DNA of 13,124 nucleotides, from the NCBI GenBank assembly GCA_014384665.1, contig JACNFI010000277.1, positions 3,167 through 16,290 of the forward strand. The letters are read 5' to 3'. Below are positions 1 through 6,371 of this stretch, piece after piece. The DNA comes from Candidatus Cloacimonadota bacterium (GTDB taxonomy: Bacteria > Cloacimonadota > Cloacimonadia > JGIOTU-2). The stretch's first letter is position 1, and each line of letters begins with the position of its first letter. A program made the position numbers and the translations under genes. The notes under the pieces were generated by a model. That model was not told the origin of the DNA, searched no databases, and saw nothing but the letters and a program-made list of their open reading frames with translations.

Positions 1-108
1 TAAAGCATAAATTTCTTCTTTTGGAAATGATTTTGTAATATTAAAGATTTCCATTGCCATATCATAAGACATTTTGTAAACTTTCAAATTCATAAAACCA
101 CCTGACAT
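1..108 (-). CDS. Four-helix bundle protein (S23 / 23S rRNA intervening-sequence protein family), 5' end only
   Basis: Only the first 36 codons are inside the window; the gene runs off the left edge. The start ATG at 106-108 is preceded by a good ribosome-binding site (AGGAG at 114-118, 5 bases away). The peptide contains NLKVYKMSYDMAMEIF, followed by KSFPKEEIYAL. This is the usual opening of the small four-helix-bundle family first described from intervening sequences in 23S rRNA genes and related to the Avd accessory protein of diversity-generating retroelements. A second ATG at 91-93 (MNLKVYK) matches the usual family start, so the six residues before it may be a short extension. The leader of this gene is the hexamer repeat at 133-204. 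The molecular role of free-standing members of this family is not established. The family call rests on a short fragment. Confidence 0.72.
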   Translation of the reverse strand, partial: MSGGFMNLKVYKMSYDMAMEIFNITKSFPKEEIYAL

Positions 109-132
109 TTTTACTCCTTATTTTTTCATGTT

Positions 133-204
133 CTGCTCCTGCCCCTGCTACTGCCACTGCCACTGCTACTGCCCCTGCCACTGCCACTGCTACTGCCACT
201 GCTC
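133..204. repeat. Twelve tandem copies of a CTGCYN hexamer
   Basis: The tract is exactly 12 units of 6 bases, each CTGC followed by a variable pair. In plus-strand order the pairs are TC, CC, TA, CA, CA, TA, CC, CA, CA, TA, CA, TC. A higher-order 18-base period (TA, CA, CA) is visible. It begins three bases past the TAA stop of the NusG domain II gene and ends about 15 bases before the ribosome-binding site of the four-helix-bundle gene, both read on the minus strand. It therefore forms most of the latter's leader. On the minus strand one frame reads as an Ala-Val/Gly alternation, but no start and ribosome-binding site drive it, so it is treated as non-coding. It is far more G+C-rich than its surroundings. 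Confidence 0.93.
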
Positions 205-206
205 CT

Positions 207-584
207 TTATCGAGAAATATAATCAAGCCCATCCTTCTTTTCAGTATAAATAATACACCTGTTGGGAACACAAACAATGATATCACTGCTATATTTTAAC
301 CAACTATGTTTAACACAAATTTGTTGAGGACAATCTGATTTTGATACTCGTATTCTACCTTTGTTAACTTCTAATTCCATACCATTATTCAAATCAATTT
401 TTTGATCTTTATCTAATGATATCTTTCTAACAGGATTACCATCAATTTCACAAATCGCATAAGAATATTTTGAATTATCTTTTTGAAAAGCAATAATACT
501 CGAAAAAATTGCTATGAAAATAATTACTACTATCAAAAATATATCAGCCTTACTAAACGATCTATAAAAAAATTTGTTATGCAA
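207..584 (-). CDS. NusG domain II-containing membrane-anchored protein
   Basis: This 125-residue protein has one hydrophobic N-terminal segment (about residues 14-33) and a small extracytoplasmic domain matching the NusG_II family (Pfam PF07009). The signature is the DCPQQICV block (Cys85, Cys90) followed by IVCVPN (Cys105), typical of these stand-alone NusG insert-domain proteins. In the family such proteins are often found beside redox or flavin-transfer genes; their function is unknown. The start is a TTG codon (582-584) that overlaps the end of amrS by 8 bases. A GGAG site lies 9 bases ahead, inside amrS. No ATG is available at the right place, so a TTG start with translational coupling to amrS is the best reading. 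The stop TAA at 207-209 directly abuts the hexamer repeat. Confidence 0.82.
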   Translation of the reverse strand: MHNKFFYRSFSKADIFLIVVIIFIAIFSSIIAFQKDNSKYSYAICEIDGNPVRKISLDKDQKIDLNNGMELEVNKGRIRVSKSDCPQQICVKHSWLKYSSDIIVCVPNRCIIYTEKKDGLDYISR

Positions 585-1578
585 AAAGATGGACTCCTTT
601 TATTAAATAATTGCAATTCTTGCAGCGATTTTCACCATTCATATTTACAATATCTGAATAAAATCCACCCCTTTTTATTAATAATTCTCCACAATTGGGA
701 CAAAAGGTATCGCTGGTATGTGAGAGAGAAATGTTACCAACATATACATATTTCAACTTTTTCTTTGCAATCTCGTAAGTAGATTGCAGAGTGCTTGCAG
801 GAGTTGAAGGCTTATTCAGTTTATAGGCTGGGAAATATCTGGAAAAATGCAGAGGGATTTCATTATCAATCTCTGCTATAAAATCAACAAGATTTTGAAT
901 TTCCTCTTTGCTATCATTCAAGTCAGGAATTATAAGATCAGTAATTTCAATATGAGTCACCTTAAATCGGGACGAAATTTTGATTGTGTTCTTTACTGCC
1001 TCCAAAAATCCTGAACAATATTTTTTGTAGAACTCATCAGTAAAAGCTTTCAAGTCAATATTCATTGCATCAATAAGTGGAAGAATTTCTCTTAATGGTT
1101 CTTCATTTATTGTGCCATTTGTGACTAAAACAGCGATTTTTCCATTTTCGTGTAATAATTTTGCAGAATCATAAATAAATTCATACCAGATAAGTGGTTC
1201 AGTATAAGTATATGCAACTCCAATTGAACCTGTTTGTTCACAATATTTTAGAAGCTCTTCAGGAGTTATTTTCTTGGTTGGACTAATCTGTTGTGATATA
1301 TGATAATTTTGGCAGAATATACAACGAAGATTACATCCATTTGGTCCAATTGATAAAATGTCTTTTCCCGGATAAAAATGATATAAAGGCTTTTTCTCAA
1401 TTGGGTCCATAGAAATTGAAATAGTATGCCCATAATTTTCTGCAAATAATTCTCCACCAATATTTCTTCTTCCAAAGCAAATTCCGGTTTTCCCTTCAGA
1501 GATTACACACATTTGTGGACATAATTCACACTGGACTTTGTTGGCATCTAATTTTTTATAATATAATGCTTTTTTCAT
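577..1578 (-). CDS. amrS: AmmeMemoRadiSam system radical SAM enzyme (AmrS-like, PflA-related)
   Basis: The 333-residue protein carries the radical SAM motif CNLRCIFC (Cys82, Cys86, Cys89), which binds the [4Fe-4S] cluster that cleaves S-adenosylmethionine. The surrounding blocks (YPGKDILSIGPNGC before it, FCQNYHIS after it) and the later GVAYTYTEP and NIDLKAF segments are those of AmrS, the pyruvate-formate-lyase-activase-like member of the AmmeMemoRadiSam system. An N-terminal Cys group (17, 20, 24, 34) and a C-terminal zinc-ribbon-like group (Cys293, 296, 319, 322) are both expected for the family. An upstream in-frame TTG at 1579-1581 is possible, but ATG at 1576-1578 has the better spacing from GAAGG (5 bases). 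The partner genes amrA and amrB are not in this window. It lies 15 bases after waaA and overlaps the NusG_II gene, suggesting one transcript. The substrate is unknown. Confidence 0.9.
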   Translation of the reverse strand: MKKALYYKKLDANKVQCELCPQMCVISEGKTGICFGRRNIGGELFAENYGHTISISMDPIEKKPLYHFYPGKDILSIGPNGCNLRCIFCQNYHISQQISPTKKITPEELLKYCEQTGSIGVAYTYTEPLIWYEFIYDSAKLLHENGKIAVLVTNGTINEEPLREILPLIDAMNIDLKAFTDEFYKKYCSGFLEAVKNTIKISSRFKVTHIEITDLIIPDLNDSKEEIQNLVDFIAEIDNEIPLHFSRYFPAYKLNKPSTPASTLQSTYEIAKKKLKYVYVGNISLSHTSDTFCPNCGELLIKRGGFYSDIVNMNGENRCKNCNYLIKGVHLFA

Positions 1579-1593
1579 CAAAACCTTCTTTAT

Positions 1594-2829
1594 TTATAAA
1601 TATCTTTCAATTGCTTTTAATGTTTTTTTTAATGAATCTTTGTTTCTTTCCATCACCATTTTAGCAGAGTTTCCCATTTTCTTTCTTATTTCAGGATGTT
1701 TACATAAATACAAAATTTTTTGATTTAAATCATCTTTATCAACAATCTCAATTGCGTTATATTTCATCAGTATTTCAACTGTTTTTCTACAACTCTGATG
1801 AAATTTTCCCATCAAAATCGGCATGCCGAAATAAGCTGCTTCAAGTGGATTATGTCCACCAAAATCATAAAAACTCCCACCGATTATCGCAATGTCAGAA
1901 ATAGAATATGCTTTGGTCAACTCTCCCATTTTATCAATTAGAAGAATATCATAATTGTTATTGATTGTAGATAATTTTGCATATTTTATATTATAATTTT
2001 TCAATATTTTCTCAATCTCAGGTAACCTATTTAAATGTCGTGGAGCTATAATTATTTGATGTTTAATACCTTGTGATATAAGATACTTATGCAGTTCTGC
2101 AACTAATTCTTCTTCCCCGGGTCTGCTACTCCCAAAAGTAATAACAAGTTCAGATTTTATATTCCAATTATTTCTGATTTTATTATTTTCAAACTCAGGT
2201 AAAGAAAGTGCAAATTTCAAATTGCCATTTACTGTCATATTTTCATTCCCAAATTTACTAAATCTATCCTTATCAATCTCTGATTGGGCTGAGATAAAAT
2301 CTATCTTACTGATTGTTTCATTAAAAATCACTTTTAGCTTATTGTAATTCCTTACAGATTTCTCAGATAAACGAGCATTTATAAGCAAAATTTTACAACT
2401 CATTTTTTTTGCATAGAAAATTAGCACAGGCCAAATTTCTGTTTCAGTAAGAATTAGTAATTTTGGTTTTATCTTAGACAAAACCATCATCATAATCAAA
2501 GGAACATCCAGTGGAAATAGGAATGGAAATATATTTTGTGAATGATTCAAAGCTATTTGTTTTGCTCTTTCTTGACCTGTTATGGTCATTGTGGAAAGAT
2601 AGATGAAACACTCAGGATTCGCCTTAACAAATTTATTTATCAAAGAAGAAATTCCATTAATTTCCCCGACTGAAGAAGCATGAATCCATATCCTCTTTCT
2701 TTTTGTATATGGAAATTTTGCAAGCCCAAGACGCCATTTCCATTCTCTATTTTTTATGATAAACTGTATAAAAAAATATGGTCTTAGTAAAATAAATAAC
2801 AATGTTATGATGAAATTGTAAAAAAGCAT
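1594..2829 (-). CDS. waaA: 3-deoxy-D-manno-octulosonic acid (Kdo) transferase
   Basis: This GT30 glycosyltransferase transfers Kdo from CMP-Kdo to the lipid A precursor at the cytoplasmic face of the inner membrane, so the cell makes lipopolysaccharide. It has 411 residues, near the usual 420-430. The N-terminus has a hydrophobic membrane anchor (about residues 4-25). Next comes the HASSVGE block with the catalytic-type Glu56, then FPLDVP, the TETEIWP motif and LINARLS. The C-terminal donor-binding GT-B half has FGSSRPGEEE, IIAPRH and GGSFYDFGGHNPLEAA. The number of Kdo residues added cannot be told from sequence. The ATG start at 2827-2829 has no convincing ribosome-binding site. The 67-base gap to pdxJ has an imperfect dyad but no clear terminator. 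It is followed closely by amrS. Confidence 0.95.
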   Translation of the reverse strand: MLFYNFIITLLFILLRPYFFIQFIIKNREWKWRLGLAKFPYTKRKRIWIHASSVGEINGISSLINKFVKANPECFIYLSTMTITGQERAKQIALNHSQNIFPFLFPLDVPLIMMMVLSKIKPKLLILTETEIWPVLIFYAKKMSCKILLINARLSEKSVRNYNKLKVIFNETISKIDFISAQSEIDKDRFSKFGNENMTVNGNLKFALSLPEFENNKIRNNWNIKSELVITFGSSRPGEEELVAELHKYLISQGIKHQIIIAPRHLNRLPEIEKILKNYNIKYAKLSTINNNYDILLIDKMGELTKAYSISDIAIIGGSFYDFGGHNPLEAAYFGMPILMGKFHQSCRKTVEILMKYNAIEIVDKDDLNQKILYLCKHPEIRKKMGNSAKMVMERNKDSLKKTLKAIERYL

Positions 2830-2896
2830 AATAAATGGTCCGACAGTTGACGGATAAGCAGTAGTTTATATTCCAACCTTCAAACTTTTAAACCTT

Positions 2897-3604
2897 TTAA
2901 CCTATTAATGCTTTCATTTCTCTAATAGCTTGACCAAGACCAACAAAAACTGCTCGAGAAATAATTGTATGCCCGATATTATACTCTTCAATTTCCACTA
3001 CATCTTTTAAGTAATGGATATTATGATAAGTTATTCCATGTCCCGCAGCAACATATAAATCTAACTTCTTCGCAGTATGAGCTGCATCTTTAATTCTCTC
3101 AACTTCATTTTTAATTTCTTTTTCAGATTTGGAATTTGCAAAATATCCAGTATGAATTTCAATGGCATCTGCTCCAAGTTTACGGGATTTTTTAATTACT
3201 TCAATATCTGGAGCAATAAATAGGCTTACTTTAATTTTGGATGATTTTAATTCAGCAATTTTTTCTTCTAATCCTTTTATCGCAACATTAAGACCACCTT
3301 CTGTTGTAACTTCTTCTCTTTTTTCAGGAACCAAAGTAACAGAATCAGGGTGAACAGCTTTTGCAATTCCAATCATTTCAGGAGTTGGAGCCATTTCTAA
3401 ATTTAATCTTGTCTGAATAGTTTCTCGTAATATTCGTAAATCTCTATCTTGAATGTGCCTTCTGTCTTCGCGCAAATGAATTGTAATTTGGTCAGCACCA
3501 TTTTTTTCTGCAATAAATGCTGCCTCAACCGGGTCAGGCTCAATTGTTTTTCTTGCCTGACGGATAGTTGCTATATGGTCTATATTTACACCTAATTTTG
3601 TCAT
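2897..3604 (-). CDS. pdxJ: Pyridoxine 5'-phosphate synthase
   Basis: PdxJ condenses 1-deoxy-D-xylulose 5-phosphate with 3-amino-2-oxopropyl phosphate to give pyridoxine 5'-phosphate, the last ring-forming step of the DXP-dependent vitamin B6 route in the cytosol. The 235-residue TIM-barrel protein starts with LGVNIDHIATIRQAR (His10, Arg18) and has ITIHLREDRRHIQD (His43, Arg45, His50), LNLEM (Glu70), LVPEKREEVTTEGGL, AIEIHTGYFA (Glu149) and AAGHGITYHN (His189). These are all the residues expected for the active site. An in-frame GTG 21 bases upstream would add MKEGVNK. The ATG at 3602-3604 is preferred because AAGGAG lies 8 bases before it and the family begins here. No other B6 gene is nearby. 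The 135 bases between this gene and the YitT gene are non-coding. Confidence 0.96.
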   Translation of the reverse strand: MTKLGVNIDHIATIRQARKTIEPDPVEAAFIAEKNGADQITIHLREDRRHIQDRDLRILRETIQTRLNLEMAPTPEMIGIAKAVHPDSVTLVPEKREEVTTEGGLNVAIKGLEEKIAELKSSKIKVSLFIAPDIEVIKKSRKLGADAIEIHTGYFANSKSEKEIKNEVERIKDAAHTAKKLDLYVAAGHGITYHNIHYLKDVVEIEEYNIGHTIISRAVFVGLGQAIREMKALIG

Positions 3605-3739
3605 TTTGTTAACTCCTTCTTTCACTGCTAAGGATACAGATAATGTTGAAAATCTTTCATATTTTTTGTGTCATTTTGTGCCTGTCCTGTTAAATCCTTT
3701 TTTCTATTTAACTGGGGTGTTTTCGTGGCTTATAACAAA

Positions 3740-4603
3740 CTAAACCACATTCTCTCTTGGTTTGAACCCTTTACCCAAAACCTGATAAACATTCTGTATG
3801 ATAACAAATGCATTTGGGTCAATTCTCTTAACAATATCTCTTAATTTTGCGACTTCTCTTCTGGTAAGAATGCAGAGGATTATATTTCGTTCCTCTTGTA
3901 AATATGCACCCTTACCTTTAAAAAATGTAACTCCACGGTTCATCTTTTCAAAGATTTCATCTTTAATAACTTCAGATTTATTTGAAATTACATAACAGGC
4001 TTTTGCATAACCCAGACCTGTAATAATCACATCAATAACTTTGCTTGAAATATAAAGTCCAATGAAACCCCAAAGAGCATATTCAATACCATTAAAGGAG
4101 ATGCCAGCAATACTTATTACCATAAAATCAATCAAAAGGAATGTATTACCAGCACTCATTATTCCTTTATGACTAAATACCTGAGCCACAATATCTGAAC
4201 CACCAGTAGAACCACGAACTCTGAAAACAATTCCAATACCTAAACCTATAAGGAGTCCACCATAAAGCGAAGCAAGTAACGGTTCATTGGTAACTGCTTG
4301 AAAATGTAATATCTTATCAAAAAAATCCGTGAATAATGAGAAAGTAATAATACCAAAAATTGTTCGAATACCGAATCTTTTTCCTAAACATTTAATACCA
4401 ATAATGAAGAGTGGAATATTAAATACTAACATTGTTAAACCAATAGGTATCTTAAAAAGATGATGAAATACAACTGCCAAACCACTAACGCCCCCGGCTG
4501 CAATCTTATTTGGTGAAAGAAATAATACTATTGACAAGCTCATTATAATTGTGCCAACAGCAATAAACAAATAATCAATAACAGTTTTGAATTTTGTCTT
4601 CAT
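3740..4603 (-). CDS. YitT family membrane protein (DUF161 with C-terminal DUF2179)
   Basis: The 287-residue protein has five to six hydrophobic segments in its first about 200 residues, with the family blocks LFLSPNKIAAGGVSGLA, NIPLFIIG and FRVRGSTGGSDI. It ends in a soluble domain of about 80 residues (MNRGVTFFKGKGAY, then ILCILTRREVAKLRDIVKRIDPNAFVII), which is DUF2179. This domain order is standard for YitT/YpjC/YqfU proteins of the cytoplasmic membrane. They are usually annotated as uncharacterised membrane or putative transport proteins, and no substrate can be given. The start ATG at 4601-4603 is the first possible one: an in-frame stop lies four bases upstream of it. No strong ribosome-binding site precedes it; GGAG sits about 30 bases away, right at the stop of the upstream glycosyltransferase gene. 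The 34-base gap to that gene suggests co-transcription. Its stop is TAG. Confidence 0.92.
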   Translation of the reverse strand: MKTKFKTVIDYLFIAVGTIIMSLSIVLFLSPNKIAAGGVSGLAVVFHHLFKIPIGLTMLVFNIPLFIIGIKCLGKRFGIRTIFGIITFSLFTDFFDKILHFQAVTNEPLLASLYGGLLIGLGIGIVFRVRGSTGGSDIVAQVFSHKGIMSAGNTFLLIDFMVISIAGISFNGIEYALWGFIGLYISSKVIDVIITGLGYAKACYVISNKSEVIKDEIFEKMNRGVTFFKGKGAYLQEERNIILCILTRREVAKLRDIVKRIDPNAFVIIQNVYQVLGKGFKPRENVV

Positions 4604-4637
4604 TGTTTAATTTTTTCTTATGAAAAATTACTAACTC

Positions 4638-5381
4638 CTAAAAATTATTTTTCTTTAATTTTTTCCTTCTTCTTCCCCAATATTTTGGAAATAATATTAA
4701 TTGCCAGACAATTATGATAGCTTCTCTAACGATTTTTTTTGTCATTTTGGATTTACCACTTCTTCGTTCAACAAACACAATTGGAAGCTCTTTGATTCTG
4801 AAACCCTTTTTCCAAACCTTGTAATTAACTTCTATTTGAAATGAGTAACCATCAGAGAGAATATTATCTAAATCAATTGTTTCTAATAATTTTCTACGAA
4901 AGCATTTAAATCCCGCAGTTGGATCTTTAATTGGCATTCTGGTTATTATACGCACATATTTAGATGCAAAAAGACTTAACATTAAACGACGGGCAGGCCA
5001 ATTTACTACATTCACGCCAGTTACATATCTTGAACCAATTACTAAGTCGTTCTCCTTTATTGCTTCAAGAAATTCAGGAATTTTCTTGGGATTATGAGAA
5101 AAGTCAGCATCCATTTCAAAAATATAATCATATTTATTTTGAATTGCATACTTAAATCCCGCAATATATGCACTTCCCAAGCCCATTTTTTTTTCTCTTT
5201 CTAAAATATGAACTTTAGGATTGGATTTCATAATTTCTTTAACAATTTCAGCTGTTCCATCAGGAGAATTGTCATCTACAATTAAGATTTCTATATTATT
5301 GTTTTGTTCGAGAACTTTTGGAATCAATTGACTGATGTTTTCGGATTCATTATAAGTTGGTATTATTGCTAATGATTTCAT
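4638..5381 (-). CDS. GT2 family glycosyltransferase, polyprenol monophosphomannose synthase type
   Basis: The 247-residue protein is a single GT-A domain of family GT2, closest to bacterial dolichol/polyprenol-phosphate-mannose synthases. Visible motifs are IIPTYNE (residues 6-12), VDDNSPDGT (35-43) for nucleotide-sugar binding, KMGLGSAYIAGF, and the metal-binding DAD triad in FEMDADFSHNP (Asp91, Asp93). Later blocks are GSRYVTG, DPTAGFKCFRR and SDGYSFQIE. The length matches the short DPM1-like class: no GtrA-type membrane domain follows. The C-terminus has one hydrophobic stretch (IIIVWQLILF) and a very basic tail, suggesting peripheral membrane contact. The likely reaction is sugar transfer (mannose or a similar hexose) from a nucleotide sugar to polyprenyl phosphate. 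The exact sugar is not determined by sequence. It is the first gene of the leftward group, with a promoter candidate at 5397-5424. Confidence 0.88.
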   Translation of the reverse strand: MKSLAIIPTYNESENISQLIPKVLEQNNNIEILIVDDNSPDGTAEIVKEIMKSNPKVHILEREKKMGLGSAYIAGFKYAIQNKYDYIFEMDADFSHNPKKIPEFLEAIKENDLVIGSRYVTGVNVVNWPARRLMLSLFASKYVRIITRMPIKDPTAGFKCFRRKLLETIDLDNILSDGYSFQIEVNYKVWKKGFRIKELPIVFVERRSGKSKMTKKIVREAIIIVWQLILFPKYWGRRRKKLKKNNF

Positions 5382-5396
5382 ATAAATTTTAATCCT

Positions 5397-5424
5397 ATTA
5401 TACTTGCGAACATATTATTGTCAT
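5397..5424 (-). promoter_or_regulatory. Candidate sigma-70 promoter for the glycosyltransferase-YitT group
   Basis: On the minus strand ATGACA (5424-5419, five of six matches to TTGACA) is followed after 16 bases by a perfect TATAAT (5402-5397). The start codon at 5381 is only 15 bases past the -10 box, so the transcript leader would be about 8-10 bases. It would begin within or just after the AGGAT that could act as ribosome-binding site, making the mRNA nearly leaderless. The match is good for so AT-rich a spacer, but chance TATAAT boxes are common here. Confidence 0.45.
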
Positions 5425-5751
5425 TGAGACAATTTTAATTTTGTTTTATACTGCTTTTTGATATATTTTATGTCAAATTTTTTATGATTCTATTTTTTTC
5501 TTACATCCTGAATAAGATTAACTTTTTAAAATATTTATCTAAATATTTTGACAAACATATTAAATATTTAAAAAATGTTTAAAAAATAATAATGTTATTA
5601 CATTATGGACTTGCAACATATTAAATTGATTTTGCTTTAAGAACTTAATAATTGAAATGATGATTAAATATAAATTTATAATATGTTTACACTTTGCAAA
5701 AGCACATTTTTTTATTAAACTTATTCAAAATATAGATGAGTCCACTATAGA

Positions 5752-5767
5752 AACCATTAAAATGGTT
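5752..5767. repeat. Perfect hairpin AACCAT-TAAA-ATGGTT
   Basis: A 6-bp perfect stem closes a TAAA tetraloop. The T and A at the loop edges could add a seventh pair. It is the first and weakest of four hairpins in 160 bases and shares its loop sequence with the next one at 5793-5812. Alone, it could be chance in this AT-rich sequence. Confidence 0.4.
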
Positions 5768-5792
5768 AAAATAACCTGTTTGGGGATAAATT

Positions 5793-5812
5793 CCCACAAC
5801 TAAAGTTGTGGG
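5793..5812 (+). repeat. REP-like palindrome, copy 1
   Basis: CCCACAAC-TAAA-GTTGTGGG is a perfect 8-bp stem with a TAAA loop, followed by CTT and then CTAACCT. The same design, inverted, is at 5851-5870. A short G+C-rich stem, a TAAA loop and a following GGGCT are typical of extragenic palindromes linked to IS200/REP-associated tyrosine transposases. No such transposase gene is in the window. Confidence 0.7.
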
Positions 5813-5850
5813 CTTCTAACCTCCTAACTTCCGAATTATCAAAAGGTTAG

Positions 5851-5870
5851 CCCACAGTTTTAACTGTGGG
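5851..5870 (-). repeat. REP-like palindrome, copy 2 (inverted relative to copy 1)
   Basis: CCCACAGT-TTTA-ACTGTGGG is a perfect 8-bp stem. Read on the minus strand it is CCCACAGT-TAAA-ACTGTGGG followed by GCTAACCT, which aligns with copy 1 (CCCACAAC-TAAA-GTTGTGGG, then CTTCTAACCT). The flanking CTAACCT (5816-5822) and AGGTTAG (5844-5850) also pair, so the two copies form a head-to-head pair like the bacterial interspersed mosaic elements built from REP sequences. Confidence 0.7.
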
Positions 5871-5895
5871 TAAAGAGGTAAAAAAAACCAAATTT

Positions 5896-5914
5896 AACCC
5901 CTTCAGGGGTTTTT
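5896..5914 (+). terminator. Terminator-like hairpin with T run
   Basis: AACCCC-TTCA-GGGGTT forms a 6-bp perfect stem with a TTCA loop and is followed by TTT (TTTTT at 5910-5914). This has the shape of a rho-independent terminator on the plus strand. However, no gene on that strand ends before it, and it lies 56 bases upstream of the pilin-like start. It may instead be part of the REP-like cluster, or it may end an unseen short transcript or insulate the pilin-like gene. Confidence 0.4.
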
Positions 5915-5969
5915 AGAGTGAACACATAGATAAAATTTTATATGTCTATAATTAAATTAAGGAGTTTGT

Positions 5970-6371
5970 ATGGCAACAGAAAAGTCTCCAAAAAAAGTTA
6001 GCCTTATAGAAGTTTTAATGGTAATCTTAATAGTAGGGATTATAGTTATTATTTTATTTCCTATAATTGGTGATAAACAAAAGATAAGGAAGATTAATGA
6101 AGAAGTTTTTCCAACCTTTATACTTATTCAGGAAGCAAATAATGAATTTTTTAAGAATCAAGGAGAATATGCTTTTGATATAAGCCAGTTGAATCTTCAA
6201 GAAATTAATAATAAAAAATATTTCAAATTTGAATTGACTGATTCAACTGTTATAGCTACAACAACAAGAAAATTTGGAAAACCTGGTGCAAAAATTATTT
6301 ATAATTTTTTATTGAATTCCTGGTCAACTGGTGGTACAGAAGGAGTAATAGATATAGACTGGATACAGTAA
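5970..6371 (+). CDS. Type IV pilin-like / pseudopilin-like protein with atypical leader
   Basis: The 133-residue protein starts with a short basic leader (MATEKSPKK) followed by VSLIEVLMVILIVGIIVIILF, a class III signal and N-terminal hydrophobic helix (about residues 12-32) of type IV pilins and type II secretion pseudopilins. Glu14 fits the conserved +5 glutamate. The -1 residue would be Lys9 rather than the usual Gly, so cleavage by a standard prepilin peptidase is doubtful. The rest is a small globular part with FFKNQGEYAFDISQL and a C-terminal aromatic tail, of the size seen in minor pilins. The ATG at 5970 follows AGGAG at 5 bases. No assembly ATPase, secretin or prepilin peptidase gene is in the window, so it appears to be a stand-alone gene. 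Its role in a pilus or secretion machine is inferred only from the N-terminus. Confidence 0.78.
   Translation: MATEKSPKKVSLIEVLMVILIVGIIVIILFPIIGDKQKIRKINEEVFPTFILIQEANNEFFKNQGEYAFDISQLNLQEINNKKYFKFELTDSTVIATTTRKFGKPGAKIIYNFLLNSWSTGGTEGVIDIDWIQ

Larger units (their letters stand above)
5382..5969. other. Divergent intergenic spacer, AT-rich, with promoter and hairpin cluster
   Basis: These 588 bases separate the leftward and rightward groups. No protein-coding frame with a credible start is visible. The left part has a promoter candidate for the glycosyltransferase gene. The middle (about 5430-5750) is extremely AT-rich, with short palindromes such as TAAATATTTA at 5561-5570, and otherwise shows nothing recognisable. 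The right part (5752-5914) holds four consecutive perfect hairpins, listed separately. A TATAAT at 5947-5952 stands 18 bases before the pilin-like start but has no fitting -35 box. No DnaA-box cluster, tRNA or CRISPR array was seen. Confidence 0.75.

Noticed and set aside
62..286. Minus-strand frame encoding an Ala-Val/Gly alternating peptide
   Set aside because: It crosses the end of the NusG_II gene, the hexamer repeat and the start of the four-helix-bundle gene in another frame, and its openness is explained by the repeat lacking stops in that frame.
483..782. Plus-strand open frame of 99 codons
   Set aside because: It lies antisense to the amrS and NusG_II genes, both well supported by motifs; it has no ribosome-binding site and a composition of a shadow frame.
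2840..2853. Dyad CCGACAGTTGACGG upstream of waaA as an operator or terminator
   Set aside because: The symmetry is imperfect (two central mismatched pairs), there is no T run, and the site lies between two same-strand genes without other support.
5548..5576. TTGACA at 5548-5553 as a rightward promoter
   Set aside because: No -10 box at 16-18 bases; the downstream TAAATA and TATTTA are too close, and the AT-rich context makes chance matches common.
5752..5914. Hairpin cluster as a CRISPR array
   Set aside because: The repeats are few, inverted relative to one another and not regularly spaced, and no cas gene is present.
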